In this document: piece after piece, positions 27,338 through 36,079 of the stretch
Position numbering within the stretch: position 1 is the stretch's first letter
How the letters are laid out: each line of letters starts with the position of its first letter
Virus record (IMG/VR): IMGVR_UViG_3300049005_000019
Coordinates: 1 to 36,282 of that record
Source of the DNA: a virus
Reading direction: 5' to 3' (one strand)
Length of the DNA stretch: 36,282 nucleotides
Program-made: the position numbers and the translations under genes
The notes under the pieces: model-generated
What the model saw: the letters and a program-made list of their open reading frames with translations, nothing else
Told to the model about the DNA's origin: nothing
Databases searched by the model: none

Positions 27338-28467
27338 CAGGAACCCACCGTCGAGATGATCCGGCGAACCGTGTGCGACATGGATCCTCCGACCTTCAGA
27401 TCCATCGACCAGCTCAACTCCTCGAACTTGGCCGAGGAGAGCGTCAGATCGCCGACGGTCATGGCGATGATGTCGGCGTTGGAGTGGAACGGCATCAGGC
27501 CCGAGCTGAAGGCGACCGACTCATACACCTGACTGGATTCGTAGGCCGTCTTCTTCACCAGGGCGTCCAGAGTGGCCTGGTCGGCGGCCGACTGTCCGGA
27601 GTCGAATGACATGATGGTCCGTCCTCGAGACACCGTCGAGGTTGGCGAGGTCGGGTCTGAGTTGATGAAGGTGGAGGAGAACGACCCCTGGTCGGTGTCG
27701 GAGACCACCAGCGTCCACTTGTTCGGGATGTTGAACAGGTCGTAGGACTGGTCGACCTGCCCGACGATCATGGAGGTGGAGTCGGTGGCGTACGTGTAAC
27801 CGATGCCTCGCTGGACCGGGAGCACGTACGGCTCGCAGATGAGGGTGCCGGACTCGTCAAACCACGGAGAGCGGTAGTTCATCGCCGAGAGCATGTCGGT
27901 GAGGATCGTCAGCTTCGACGTGCCCGCTTCATAGTCCCAGGTGACCGGTAGGGCGAGGTCGGACGGGGTGATGGCTGCGGTGATCCCGGAACCATCCAGG
28001 AGTGCCCCGATCGCCGCGGCGAAGCGCTGGCCGGCGGGGATCGAGTACCGGTCGGAGACGGCGTCGGCGGAGATGACGACCAGCTGGTCGTACGCCTCCA
28101 CCGACCGGGTCACCTCCCCGTTCGTCGCCAGCGACTTGGTCGGGGAGGAGAGCAGGTAGACGCCTTGCGGCCATTCCACCCACCCGTTGTCCGGCATCTG
28201 GAGTCGCACGTACGGCTTGATCCGATCGGAGAGGTAGTCGATGGCGTCGTAGCCGTCTCGGAGGACGAACTGGGCGGTCCGTTTCACGTCCGCTGACGCG
28301 TCCTGGGAGACCGACGCGGTGATCATCCCGGTGATATCGGCCAGCTTGTGGTTGAAGCGGTCCAGTTGTTCATAGCGGAAATCGAGCGTCCGGGCACCAC
28401 TGACGCCTTGGAGGGCAGCGATGACTGCTGCATCTCCGTAGCGTCCGGACGTATCGAAGCCTTGCAC
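27337..28467 (-). CDS. Tail hub/baseplate protein
   Basis: A 376-residue protein located two genes after the distal tail component, as expected for a hub or tail-associated protein. The N-terminal half is beta-rich (LADITGMITASVSQDASAD, RTAQFVLRDG, WPQGVYLLSS), typical of gp27/XkdQ-like hub domains. A central domain (VTWDYEAGTSKLTILTDMLS) and a C-terminal part (TVGDLTLSSAKFEELSWSMD) follow. GTG start 3 nt after the previous stop. Confidence 0.7.
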   Translation of the reverse strand: MQGFDTSGRYGDAAVIAALQGVSGARTLDFRYEQLDRFNHKLADITGMITASVSQDASADVKRTAQFVLRDGYDAIDYLSDRIKPYVRLQMPDNGWVEWPQGVYLLSSPTKSLATNGEVTRSVEAYDQLVVISADAVSDRYSIPAGQRFAAAIGALLDGSGITAAITPSDLALPVTWDYEAGTSKLTILTDMLSAMNYRSPWFDESGTLICEPYVLPVQRGIGYTYATDSTSMIVGQVDQSYDLFNIPNKWTLVVSDTDQGSFSSTFINSDPTSPTSTVSRGRTIMSFDSGQSAADQATLDALVKKTAYESSQVYESVAFSSGLMPFHSNADIIAMTVGDLTLSSAKFEELSWSMDLKVGGSMSHTVRRIISTVGS

Positions 28468-28470
28468 GGG

Positions 28471-28959
28471 TCAGAAGCCGTCCACGATCCCGTTGACAAC
28501 GAATCGAAGCACCGACGACTGGGGCGGATTGGCGGTCAGGGTACTGAAAGCCGCACCGTTGCTCGCCAGTAAGACCGTAAAGTCGGAAGTCGAGGTGGGA
28601 AGCAAGATCAGAGCAGATGGACTGCCAGTCGGGGGACTGTAAAGCCCATAGCCCAAAGAGTGCGTCATGGAAAGATTGCTCCCAAGCCCATTGAATCCAC
28701 TCAGGACTCCACCCCCGGAGACTGCGCTAGATCCGAACAACACCCGCCCGTTGTAGGTCTTCTGATTCCCGACCCGGGCGGCGTAGCCATCACTGCCGCC
28801 ACCAGAGCCGACCGTTGCCCCAGAACCGCCGCCCCACCCGATGGACCAGGCAGCCTGGTCCAGGTTCGTCTCCAGGAATGCCATGTCGGTGCGGAGCTGG
28901 GTGTCCCAGTTCGGTGCGAGGTGGGCCAGCAGCTTGTAGGCACTGGTGAAGAAGGTCAT
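28471..28959 (-). CDS. Minor tail protein, Gly/Ser-rich
   Basis: A 162-residue protein. A helical start (MTFFTSAYKLLAHLAPNWDT) leads into Gly/Ser-rich beta repeats (GWGGGSGATVGSGGGSDG). The C-terminal half resembles a small concanavalin-like or LamG-type jelly roll (SALILLPTSTSDFTVLLAS, LRFVVNGIV). Likely surface-exposed and involved in adsorption. TGATG overlap upstream. Confidence 0.62.
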   Translation of the reverse strand: MTFFTSAYKLLAHLAPNWDTQLRTDMAFLETNLDQAAWSIGWGGGSGATVGSGGGSDGYAARVGNQKTYNGRVLFGSSAVSGGGVLSGFNGLGSNLSMTHSLGYGLYSPPTGSPSALILLPTSTSDFTVLLASNGAAFSTLTANPPQSSVLRFVVNGIVDGF

Positions 28960-29729
28960 CAGACTCCGTTCCCGGCAGCGCCGTTGCCGTAGGCACCGTT
29001 GCCGCCCGCGTTGTAGGTGCCCGAGTTGTAGTACTCGGGGCCAATCTCGGTGGTGGAGGCGGTGTAGTCGATCCGCTGAAAAGTGCAGGTGACCGTCGTC
29101 CCGGCTCGAGACGGAACCATGGTCAGCGGCCCGATGATTCGGCCGGCGAAGACCCGCTTTCGCCCGTCACGGTAGAGGATGGTGCGACGTTCCCGCTTCC
29201 GGGCCCGCCACCACTCGAGCTGGGTGGACCAGCTCGAATCGGAGAACGGGACGGTGACCGACACCCCGACCGTCTGCGTCTCCTGGATGCCCGCCTCGAC
29301 GATCGGGTAGGTGCGGCCGACCAGTTGCAGCAGCGCCTCCGCCTCGTCCAGCGACTCGGACCCACCGTCCGTGTACGGGAAGTGCAGCGTCGTGGCCGAG
29401 TCGGCGGCGGCGTACATCCACAGCCCGGTCACCGTCGGCGTGACGGCCGTGTAGGTGACCGACTCGGAGTAGGTGTCGGTGAGGATGAAGTAGTCGAAGG
29501 AGGTGGCCGAGCGTTGGAAGGTGTCAGTGAGGACGCCGTTGTTGCCGACCGTTCCGGCAAGGGTCCAGTTCCCGGTCGAGCCGGTGGCCCGCCGCCAGAT
29601 CCCGTTCGAGACGACGGTGGGCCGGCCGCTGGTGGGTGTCGGGTTGGTCACCGTGATCTTCAACGCTTCGGTGGCCGCGTCGGTAGACAGGGCGGCGGTC
29701 GGCTGATCGGAGCGGACGTAGTCGACCAT
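28959..29729 (-). CDS. Distal tail/minor tail protein
   Basis: A 256-residue protein directly after the tape measure, the usual place of the distal tail protein. Residues 20-130 look like a beta-sandwich (ITVTNPTPTSGRPTVVSNG). The central part has EWWRARKRERRTILYRDGRK and GRIIGPLTMVPSRAGTTVT, typical of tail-tip connectors. The C-terminus ends in a short Gly/Asn/Ala repeat (NAGGNGAYGNGAAGNGV). Confidence 0.68.
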   Translation of the reverse strand: MVDYVRSDQPTAALSTDAATEALKITVTNPTPTSGRPTVVSNGIWRRATGSTGNWTLAGTVGNNGVLTDTFQRSATSFDYFILTDTYSESVTYTAVTPTVTGLWMYAAADSATTLHFPYTDGGSESLDEAEALLQLVGRTYPIVEAGIQETQTVGVSVTVPFSDSSWSTQLEWWRARKRERRTILYRDGRKRVFAGRIIGPLTMVPSRAGTTVTCTFQRIDYTASTTEIGPEYYNSGTYNAGGNGAYGNGAAGNGV

Positions 29730-32700
29730 CTACTTGCTCGCCTTCGCTTTGGCGGCCTTCGCCGTCTTCGACAACGCCGTCAGGGCGGCCATCATCTTGG
29801 CGACGTCGTTGATGGATTCGGCGTCCACCTGCAAGGTGATGTTCTGGTAGGTGACGGCGCCCTTGTCGTCGTTGACGAGCTGGGTGGCGTCGGAGATCTT
29901 CGAGTCGTACATCTGCCCCGACGACCAGGCGCCCAGCGACGTCGTCGCCGTGTACAGACCCTTCTGGAGGTTGACGATCTCCTTCATGCCGGCCGGGTCG
30001 GAGATTAGGTCGGTGGTGATGTCGAGCCCTGCGGTGGGGCCGGCGTCGATGAGCTGCTGGAGCGTCGTCTTGTCCATGCCCATCTTCATGAGCGTCTTCA
30101 GATTCGCGGTGAACGCCTTCGTGTCCACCAGCAGCTTCTTCAGGTCCGCCTTGATGCGCGCCACCCCGGTGAGCGGCTTCGCTCCGGCGTCGTTGACCGG
30201 CATCGCATTGTCGGCGGCGTAGGCGGCCGACGGGTCGGACCCGTTGTCGCGGATGTAGTCGGCGACGTTCGTTCCGCCGCCCTGCGTCGTGTACGACGAC
30301 TGGTACGACTTGCCGTCCAGCAGGCCGCCCGACGCGGTGGTGGAGGACTGGGCATCCTTCGCCTGGGCGTCGGCGAGGCCTTTCGCATAGTCGGTCTGCG
30401 CCTTCGCCAGCCCCTTGTTGTAGTCCGCCATCTGGGAGGCGTACGTGGTGTTTGCGTCGTTCCAGGTGTTCAGGTCGCTGACCCCGTTGGCGAAGCTGGA
30501 GCCGGTGGCGACGCTGGACAGCACACTGGAGCGGATGTCGGCCCCGTAGGACGCCTTGTCCGACTTCAGCCCGGAGAGCTTGTCCTTCGCCGCCGACAGG
30601 GCCGTCACGGCGGCGTCCCGGGCCTTCGCGTCAGAGACGAGCTGCTTCGTCGTCGAGCTGATGTCTTTCAGCGCCGACTTCTCCTGCGAGGACGACATAT
30701 CGGTGGTCGTGAAGGCCGACTTGACGGCGGCGGCGAGATCCTTCGACGACGACTTGATCTGGTCGATGGTGCCGAGCAGGCCCTTGTGAAGACCTTCACC
30801 GACCCACTTGCCGTACTGGGCGAACACCTTCGAGGGCGACTCGATACCCAGCAGGCTAGTGAAGGTGTCTTTTACTGTTTTAGCAACAGACCCAATTATA
30901 TCAGTAACTTTGCCAATTCTGTCCTGAATGCCGCCGACCAGGCCATCGATGATGTTCTTCCCCGCATCAGCAAGCCACCCCTTCGCGCCTTTACCCCAAT
31001 CCCCCATATAGGTCTTAAGGTTTTTCATCCACTTCATGACATCGCTAATGCCATCAGTAATCTCGCCCCAGTTGTGAGCGAAGTTCTTGGCGAGGCTCTT
31101 TACCCCGTCGATAATCTCGCCCCAGTTGTGGGCGAAGTTGTCACGCATCTTGTCGGTGGCATCTTCGAGCTTGACGAACCACGAGATAATATCGGAGATA
31201 GTTCCGACAAGATCAACAGCTGACTTCCCGGTATCATGAAGGCCGGGGCCCATGTCCTTAAATGCTTTGGCAACCTTCGGGGCTTGCTTGATGATGTCGC
31301 CCATAATGTCGCCGGCAGACTTCATCACATCCTGAAGCCCGCCCATCACCTCTTTCGGGTTGATGCCTTTCAGCATCCCGGTGATCGCCTTGCCGGCCTT
31401 GGTGAAGATGTCGTCGATGTCGACGGTTTTGAACCACCCGTTGATCGCCGAGGCCATCGGCTTCAGGGCACCGGTGACCTCGGTCTGGAACTTCTGGGCG
31501 GGCTTACCGGACAGGGCAGTGGCGAAACGCTGCATCCCACTGGAGGCGACGTCGAAGAACGGCTTGAACGCCTTCGACACCGTCTGGGTGAGGCCGTCCT
31601 GGATGTTGGAGAGCGCACCGGTGAAAGTGGTGGACTGCTTCGCCATCATCCCGCCGAGAGCGGCGGTCGAAGACGTCCCCTTCTCGATGCCCTTCACCAG
31701 GGCAGGCAGGGCGACGTCGGCCTGCACCTTCCCGGTAGAAATCATCGTGATCATGTTCCCGGTCGTCGTCTTATACGCCGACGCCAGGATCTTCAGGGCG
31801 GATGGAACACCCCCCTGCATGAGCTGATTCATGTTGCCCATGTCGAGCGTGCCCTTGGCCGCCATCTGATCGAAGGCAAGAGTGACGCTGTCCACCTGGG
31901 CGGCCGAACCGCCGATGGAGGCGACCGAGTCGCCGAGCGCCGTCAAGTCGGGGATGACATCTTTCGCCGCGATCCCCATACCCATCATGTTCTGGGCGTT
32001 GGAGATCAGGTTCTTGAACTCGAACGGGGTCGTCTTCGCGAAGTCCTGGAGCTGATTCAGGAACGCAGCCGACTTCTCCCCCGACCCGAGCATCGTCGTG
32101 AAACCGATGGTCGCGTTCTGGAGCGTGGAGTTGAAGTCAATGACGGTGGAGGCGACGGTTCGGCCGATGTTCGCCAGCATCCCGGTGATGTCGCTGACCG
32201 TTCCACCGATCAAGTTCACGGCCCCTGCCGTGACGCCTCCGATGATCCCGGTGAGGATGTTGCCCGCGAAGCCTTTGAATAGTCCCCCGATTCTGGAGGT
32301 CATGCTCTCGGACTCGTCGGCGACCCCGTCGCTCGCCGCCTTCTGTGCACTTCGCAGAGACGTGGAGGCACGTTCCGAGTTCTGGAGGGAGGCTTGCAGA
32401 GAGCGTTGAGCTGAGGCGACCCGTTCGGTAGCGGTCGCCATTTGGAGGGAGTCCGCAGGGTACTTCTTCTGCACCTCCGCTAGATTCATCTGCGCGAGCT
32501 TCAGTGACCCGGTCGCATCGGCTTCCCGCTTGACCGCCGCCGTGACCCGATCGGTGGCCTTCTGCACATCATCAGCAAGCTTCTGTGCAGCCTTGCTAGT
32601 GGTCTCGGTTCCTGCCCCGAAGTCGACACCCATCTGCTGAGCCATGCTCTTACCGATGCTCGGCAGTGCGCCAAAACCGGAGACCAGGCTTGCACCGAAC

Positions 32701-32828
32701 GAGGACGCCGACTTCTTCGCCGCAGCCGGAGCCTCAGCGGCGAAATCGGAGCTGACCTTGTCGGCGAGGCCCTTGCCGGAGGCGGTGACCTCCACGTACG
32801 CGTCGAGGAGCTTGAATCCTTCGGCCAT
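29730..32828 (-). CDS. Tape measure protein
   Basis: A 1032-residue protein, the longest in the genome, setting tail length. The N-terminus is helical (coiled coil about 60-160), followed by hydrophobic segments with GLFKGFAGNILTGIIGGVTAG (about 183-203). A conserved tape-measure domain covers about 220-420 (LQDFAKTTPFEFKNLISNAQ, PSALKILASAYKTTTGNMIT). Tandem NFAHNWGEI repeats lie near 560-595, and the C-terminus is Lys/Ala-rich. Codons for about residues 497-658 (31340-30855) are much more A/T-rich than the rest, so this middle part is probably a recombined insert. Confidence 0.92.
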   Translation of the reverse strand: MAEGFKLLDAYVEVTASGKGLADKVSSDFAAEAPAAAKKSASSFGASLVSGFGALPSIGKSMAQQMGVDFGAGTETTSKAAQKLADDVQKATDRVTAAVKREADATGSLKLAQMNLAEVQKKYPADSLQMATATERVASAQRSLQASLQNSERASTSLRSAQKAASDGVADESESMTSRIGGLFKGFAGNILTGIIGGVTAGAVNLIGGTVSDITGMLANIGRTVASTVIDFNSTLQNATIGFTTMLGSGEKSAAFLNQLQDFAKTTPFEFKNLISNAQNMMGMGIAAKDVIPDLTALGDSVASIGGSAAQVDSVTLAFDQMAAKGTLDMGNMNQLMQGGVPSALKILASAYKTTTGNMITMISTGKVQADVALPALVKGIEKGTSSTAALGGMMAKQSTTFTGALSNIQDGLTQTVSKAFKPFFDVASSGMQRFATALSGKPAQKFQTEVTGALKPMASAINGWFKTVDIDDIFTKAGKAITGMLKGINPKEVMGGLQDVMKSAGDIMGDIIKQAPKVAKAFKDMGPGLHDTGKSAVDLVGTISDIISWFVKLEDATDKMRDNFAHNWGEIIDGVKSLAKNFAHNWGEITDGISDVMKWMKNLKTYMGDWGKGAKGWLADAGKNIIDGLVGGIQDRIGKVTDIIGSVAKTVKDTFTSLLGIESPSKVFAQYGKWVGEGLHKGLLGTIDQIKSSSKDLAAAVKSAFTTTDMSSSQEKSALKDISSTTKQLVSDAKARDAAVTALSAAKDKLSGLKSDKASYGADIRSSVLSSVATGSSFANGVSDLNTWNDANTTYASQMADYNKGLAKAQTDYAKGLADAQAKDAQSSTTASGGLLDGKSYQSSYTTQGGGTNVADYIRDNGSDPSAAYAADNAMPVNDAGAKPLTGVARIKADLKKLLVDTKAFTANLKTLMKMGMDKTTLQQLIDAGPTAGLDITTDLISDPAGMKEIVNLQKGLYTATTSLGAWSSGQMYDSKISDATQLVNDDKGAVTYQNITLQVDAESINDVAKMMAALTALSKTAKAAKAKASK
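31059..31139 (-). repeat. 54-bp tandem repeat inside the tape measure gene
   Basis: A 27-nt unit beginning AATCTCGCCCCAGTTGTG occurs at 31059-31085 and 31113-31139 with one mismatch. The spacing of 54 bp equals 18 codons and encodes two NFAHNWGEI copies. Confidence 0.7.
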
Positions 32829-33453
32829 CAGTCCACCACCTCCACTCGGGTCACTTCGACGAACTGCCCAAGGATCGGGTCAGCGGCGGCGTACTCGGAA
32901 TCGACGGTCCGATCCTGGTCGAGAGCCGCAGGTGCGCTGGCGTCGTCAGTATTTGCTTCCTCCTGCACTCCGAACCGGACGGCCCCCTGGTAGGCCATGA
33001 GTCGCATCGCGAGGTCGACGAAGCGGTACGGGTGGAGGGCTTCCGGGTCGTCGACCCGGTGCAGGACGGAGAAGTCGGAGACGACGTCGCGGTAGTGCTC
33101 ATGAATCCAGTACCACTGGCTCAAGCCCTCCTGGACGCGCGGTTGCCCCGTGCTTTTGGGGTGACGACGCTCTGGATCTTCTCCATGATCCCGGTCCACT
33201 GCTCCGGGGACAGGCCTTCCACGCCCCGCAGCGCCTCGAAGGCCTCGTCCCCCATCGTGTCGATGATCAGGTTCGCGGTGGCGACGTCTTCACCCTCCTC
33301 GATGACCCGGTTGATATAGGACAGGCCGATGTCCGCCCGGGTGGCGTTGGCGACGTCGTACACCTTCCCGTCGATCTCGAAGATGGGCACACGTTCGGCC
33401 TTCGTGACCCGCTCGGACGCGGCCTTCGAGTCGATGCTGATGATGTCGGACAT
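32828..33453 (-). CDS. Tail assembly chaperone, -1 frameshift fusion product
   Basis: Reading the upstream chaperone to Lys100 and slipping back one base at CCCAAAA (33154-33160) continues as STGQPRVQEG... for 108 more residues, a 208-residue product ending at 32828. The second part has a helical core (ALHPYRFVDLAMRLMAYQG) and no credible independent start. Long-tailed phages make such GT-type fusions at a low rate to chaperone the tape measure. TGATG overlap leads into the tape measure gene. Confidence 0.85.
33121..33453 (-). CDS. Tail assembly chaperone, unshifted product
   Basis: A 110-residue protein (MSDIISIDSKAASERVTKAE) upstream of the tape measure, with the G-type chaperone layout: beta-rich start (PIFEIDGKVYDV) and helical middle (LIIDTMGDEAFEALRG). 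The last ten codons lie after the slippery site and end ASRRA. AGGAA lies before the ATG. Confidence 0.85.
   Translation of the reverse strand: MSDIISIDSKAASERVTKAERVPIFEIDGKVYDVANATRADIGLSYINRVIEEGEDVATANLIIDTMGDEAFEALRGVEGLSPEQWTGIMEKIQSVVTPKARGNRASRRA
33154..33160 (-). other. Programmed -1 ribosomal frameshift site CCCAAAA
   Basis: On the minus strand, in frame as C-CCA-AAA, this is a canonical X-XXY-YYZ heptamer placed 11 codons before the first chaperone's stop, in the overlap with the -1 frame. Confidence 0.85.
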
Positions 33454-33503
33454 GAGGAAAGGTTCCTGAATCTGTGAGGGGAGGGAGGTTGGATGGAGCG
33501 AGG

Positions 33504-34073
33504 TCAGGCGATGCCGTCGACCCAGCGCACCTGCTTGATGGACGCGGACACGTAGGTGGCGCGGAACGTGACCGGGATGACCGTCTGTGCGGTCGGGGAA
33601 TGCGGCAACGCCGAGGCGGCCGTCTGGATCGCCTTCCGGATGATCACCCGTCGGCGGAATCCACCAGGGGCGATGCCGTCCAGGATGAACGCTCGGTAGA
33701 CGGGAGCGAACGACGTGACGTCGCCGACCGGCTCCAGGATCGAACCGGCCGGAGTGGTGCCGGTGGTCACGGCGGCGTCGGCGAGGTTCATCGACCGGGC
33801 CAGGTTCAGCAGTGTCGCCTCCGCCAGGGAGGTGGCGATCTGGATGTTCCGGGCCGTGATCACATCCCCGACCGGGTCGAGGATCTGATCCACGTCCAGT
33901 GCGGTGAGGGTCGTCCCGACGGTGAGGGTGACTCCACCGGTCGTGCCGCCCATGTCGGTCCAGCCGGTGGCCGGCGCCGTGTTCAGCGTCGAGTCCATCG
34001 GCTCAGTCGCTCCGACGAGCCCGGTGTACAACGTTGCCGGACCTTGGATCAGGTTCGTGGTCGAGACGGCCAT
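33504..34073 (-). CDS. Major tail protein
   Basis: A 189-residue, beta-rich protein forming the tail tube, located just before the tail chaperones. Typical features: ATGWTDMGGTTGGVTLTVGT (about 34-53), a long strand/loop region, and VIPVTFRATYVSASIKQVRW near the C-terminus. The ATG overlaps the preceding stop (TGATG). Confidence 0.85.
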   Translation of the reverse strand: MAVSTTNLIQGPATLYTGLVGATEPMDSTLNTAPATGWTDMGGTTGGVTLTVGTTLTALDVDQILDPVGDVITARNIQIATSLAEATLLNLARSMNLADAAVTTGTTPAGSILEPVGDVTSFAPVYRAFILDGIAPGGFRRRVIIRKAIQTAASALPHSPTAQTVIPVTFRATYVSASIKQVRWVDGIA

Positions 34074-34330
34074 CAGCTCGCTCCTTCAGTCGAAGCGGAC
34101 GCGAGAGCGCCCGGGGTGGAAAGCGATCCGGGAGAGACGGCGAGGACGGCCGGAGAAGCGTCGTCTGCGACCTCCTTCTTCAGCTTGCCGTCCTTGTCGA
34201 TGTCGCCCTTGTTCTTCACGACGAGGCCCTGGCGGGACAGGTCGATGAACTCGGACTCCTCGACTTCGATGATCTCGCCGTTGCCCTTGTCGTCGACGGG
34301 GGTGTTCGTGGTCTGGATCTTGATACCCAT
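34073..34330 (-). CDS. Hypothetical small tail-region protein
   Basis: An 85-residue protein (MGIKIQTTNTPVDDKGNGEI). I use the ATG at 34330 because GGAAGGAG lies 6 nt upstream; an ATG at 34351 would place that site inside the gene. The middle (SEFIDLSRQGLVVKNKGDID) resembles short head-tail accessory proteins. The C-terminus is Ser/Ala-rich and flexible. Confidence 0.68.
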   Translation of the reverse strand: MGIKIQTTNTPVDDKGNGEIIEVEESEFIDLSRQGLVVKNKGDIDKDGKLKKEVADDASPAVLAVSPGSLSTPGALASASTEGAS

Positions 34331-34358
34331 GGGTGCTCCTTCCTTGCTCATTGATTCC

Positions 34359-34811
34359 TCAGACCGTCCAGTCGACGGCGAGATCGCAGGTCATGTGCGC
34401 GTAGGCGGACGGGTCGCCTTCCACCCGCACCGGCTCCCTGGTCAGGTACGCGGCGAACACCCGGGCCGCCTGGAAGCCGGACACCGGCATCTCCAAGCTC
34501 TTCCCGTACGCCTGATTGTCCCGAAACGTGGCGACACGCACCCGCTCAAGCATGGTCAGCGCGACACCCCAGAGAGGTCGGACCGTGTTCGGTGAAGCCG
34601 CCCAGGCGTCGAGCTGCACGACGGTGCCCCGACGTTGAGCGAGTTCAGGCATCGGCGTACCGGCGGCGAGAGCTCGAACGGTCAGGAACCCATTCGCCGT
34701 CCACTTGTCCGGCTTCGGCAACGTCGCCGCGATCTGGGCAGCAGGGAAGCCGACGTATTTGGCTACCCAGGCTTGGGCGACCAGTTCACCATTCGGGGGC
34801 ACCAGGGTCAC
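34359..34811 (-). CDS. Tail terminator-like protein
   Basis: A 150-residue protein in the position of the tail-completion protein (after the gp10-like gene and before the tube). Its pattern (GELVAQAWVAKYVG, VVQLDAWAASPNTVRPLWGV, PSAYAHMTCDLAVDW) agrees with the alpha/beta fold of tail terminators that cap the tube and join it to the head. Confidence 0.72.
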   Translation of the reverse strand: MTLVPPNGELVAQAWVAKYVGFPAAQIAATLPKPDKWTANGFLTVRALAAGTPMPELAQRRGTVVQLDAWAASPNTVRPLWGVALTMLERVRVATFRDNQAYGKSLEMPVSGFQAARVFAAYLTREPVRVEGDPSAYAHMTCDLAVDWTV

Positions 34812-35131
34812 GAGATACCTCGAGCCTGGTACACGGCCGGCCGAAGGTACGGCTGAGCAGCCTGTCTCGAGGTGCCCTCCTCAACGTACCGACCGTAGTC
34901 GACTCCGTGGGGGTCTTCATCGACACCCACCTGGAGAACCGAGTCGGAGCCGTCGAGCTGCACCTGGACGACGATCGAATCCTTCAGGTCGCCGGAGAGG
35001 ACGGGGACGGTCCGCTTAGCGTTCTCCTGGATGCGGGGACCGAGCTTGTCGGTGAAGAACTTCTCCAGCGCTTCACCGATGAGGGCGTCGGCGGAGGTGT
35101 TGACGACGATTCGGAACGCGTCAGCCATCAT
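34808..35131 (-). CDS. HK97 gp10-like head-tail connector protein
   Basis: A 107-residue protein with the family signature PVLSGDLKDSI (43-53), YGRYVEEGTSRQAAQPYLRPA (about 80-100). It belongs to the neck region of long-tailed phages. GAGGAGG lies just before two consecutive ATG codons; the second (35128) has the better spacing. ATGA overlap with the next gene. Confidence 0.82.
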   Translation of the reverse strand: MMADAFRIVVNTSADALIGEALEKFFTDKLGPRIQENAKRTVPVLSGDLKDSIVVQVQLDGSDSVLQVGVDEDPHGVDYGRYVEEGTSRQAAQPYLRPAVYQARGIS

Positions 35132-35243
35132 CCGCCTCCTCTACGAAGGTGCCGTGAAACAGGTTGCATGTGAAACCGGCGGTTCTACACCGCGCGCAGG
35201 TCCAACGATAGGTCCTGTCCGCCGATAAACGTGAAACCGCCAC
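35121..35243 (-). CDS. Doubtful zinc-knuckle mini-ORF
   Basis: A 40-codon frame (GTG at 35243) fills the 53-nt gap between stopper and gp10-like genes. It contains WTCARCRTAGFTCNLFHG, i.e. CxxC then C and H, and ends just after the next start. Overlap of about 60 nt with the stopper gene and the lack of a clear ribosome-binding site weigh against it. Confidence 0.3.
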   Translation of the reverse strand: MAVSRLSADRTYRWTCARCRTAGFTCNLFHGTFVEEADDG

Positions 35244-35514
35244 CAGAAACCGAGCGGACCGCCCACCACCGGTTCTGCCGTTCGTCGAAGATCCGGTCGT
35301 CGGCCCGGATGTCAGCACCCGCTCGAGCCCGACCGGTCGCATACCGGACGACCCTCGGGGTGTCCGTCTCCGGGTCCATGACGGTGCGGGACTGTTCGGT
35401 GATCGCCATCGGAATGCGTTCCAACCCGTCAACCGCCTCGTTCAGGTCGGTCGGGTCGGCGTACTCGTTGGCCGAGTCGCCCCGATAGACGGTGGCCCAG
35501 GTGTTGGCGAACAT
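35185..35514 (-). CDS. Head-tail stopper-like protein
   Basis: A 109-residue protein in the position of SPP1 gp16-type stoppers. It is beta-rich, with PMAITEQSRTVMDPETDTPR and the diagnostic barrel region GADIRADDRIFDERQNRWWA followed by FTFIGGQDLSLDLRAV. It closes the head exit after packaging. ATG directly abuts the previous TAG. Confidence 0.78.
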   Translation of the reverse strand: MFANTWATVYRGDSANEYADPTDLNEAVDGLERIPMAITEQSRTVMDPETDTPRVVRYATGRARAGADIRADDRIFDERQNRWWAVRSVSGGGFTFIGGQDLSLDLRAV

Positions 35515-35991
35515 CTACAGCGGCTTGTAGGGCAAGTCATCGTCGTAGGCGGACGAGGTGTAGACCGCCTGGTCGGTGCCCGGCAGGTCGGGGGAGTTGG
35601 AGTAGCGGGAACCGGAACGGTCCACCGTCCGGTTGATCGACGGAGTGAGGGTCCGCACGCCACGCCAGGAGAGTCGCTTCAGGCATCGGCGGGCCAGCGG
35701 GGCGAGGACCAGGGCATCGGCCTTCAGGGTGGCGCTAGTGCCGTCCTGGGTCATCTGTGAAACGTCCATGCGGGAGAAGTAGTCGGGCTGCTCGACCAGC
35801 CACGCCGTCTGGTACGCCGACGCCATCCGAAGCCAGTCCAGGTTCCGGGTGGAGAGGATCGTGGAATCGAGCAGAGCGGCCCGGCCGATGGCGGACAGGA
35901 GGGCGATCGCCCCTTCGGCCTGCTGGATGTCCGAGTCCTGGACCACCTTGCCGGTGAGGGTCTGCACATCTTCAGCGGTGGCCCAGCTCAT
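35515..35991 (-). CDS. Head-tail adaptor protein
   Basis: A 158-residue helical protein (MSWATAEDVQTLTGKVVQDS) typical of gp6/gp15-type adaptors: the start TAEDVQTLTG, helix QQAEGAIALLSAIG, and a long central helix with LDWLRMASAYQTAWLVEQPD. The C-terminus is disordered and Ser/Asp-rich. AGGAGG lies 5 nt before the ATG. First gene after the internal hairpin at 36011. Confidence 0.82.
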   Translation of the reverse strand: MSWATAEDVQTLTGKVVQDSDIQQAEGAIALLSAIGRAALLDSTILSTRNLDWLRMASAYQTAWLVEQPDYFSRMDVSQMTQDGTSATLKADALVLAPLARRCLKRLSWRGVRTLTPSINRTVDRSGSRYSNSPDLPGTDQAVYTSSAYDDDLPYKPL

Positions 35992-36010
35992 GCGATCCTC
36001 CTGGTAACGA

Positions 36011-36043
36011 GTGGGGCGCGCCCTCCCCAGGTACGCGCCCCAC
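36011..36043. terminator. Internal hairpin between head and connector genes
   Basis: GTGGGGCGCG (36011-36020) pairs perfectly with CGCGCCCCAC (36034-36043), 10 bp with a 13-nt loop, in the 88-nt gap before the adaptor gene. With no U-tract it is more likely a partial terminator or RNA-stability element that lowers connector relative to capsid mRNA. Confidence 0.55.
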
Positions 36044-36079
36044 CCTCAACCCTGCCCACCCTGGGGACAGGTGCGTGTG

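Noticed and set aside
31236-32282. 348-codon plus-strand frame opposite the tape measure gene
   Set aside because: His/Arg/Gly/Asp-rich antisense shadow with no regulatory signals.
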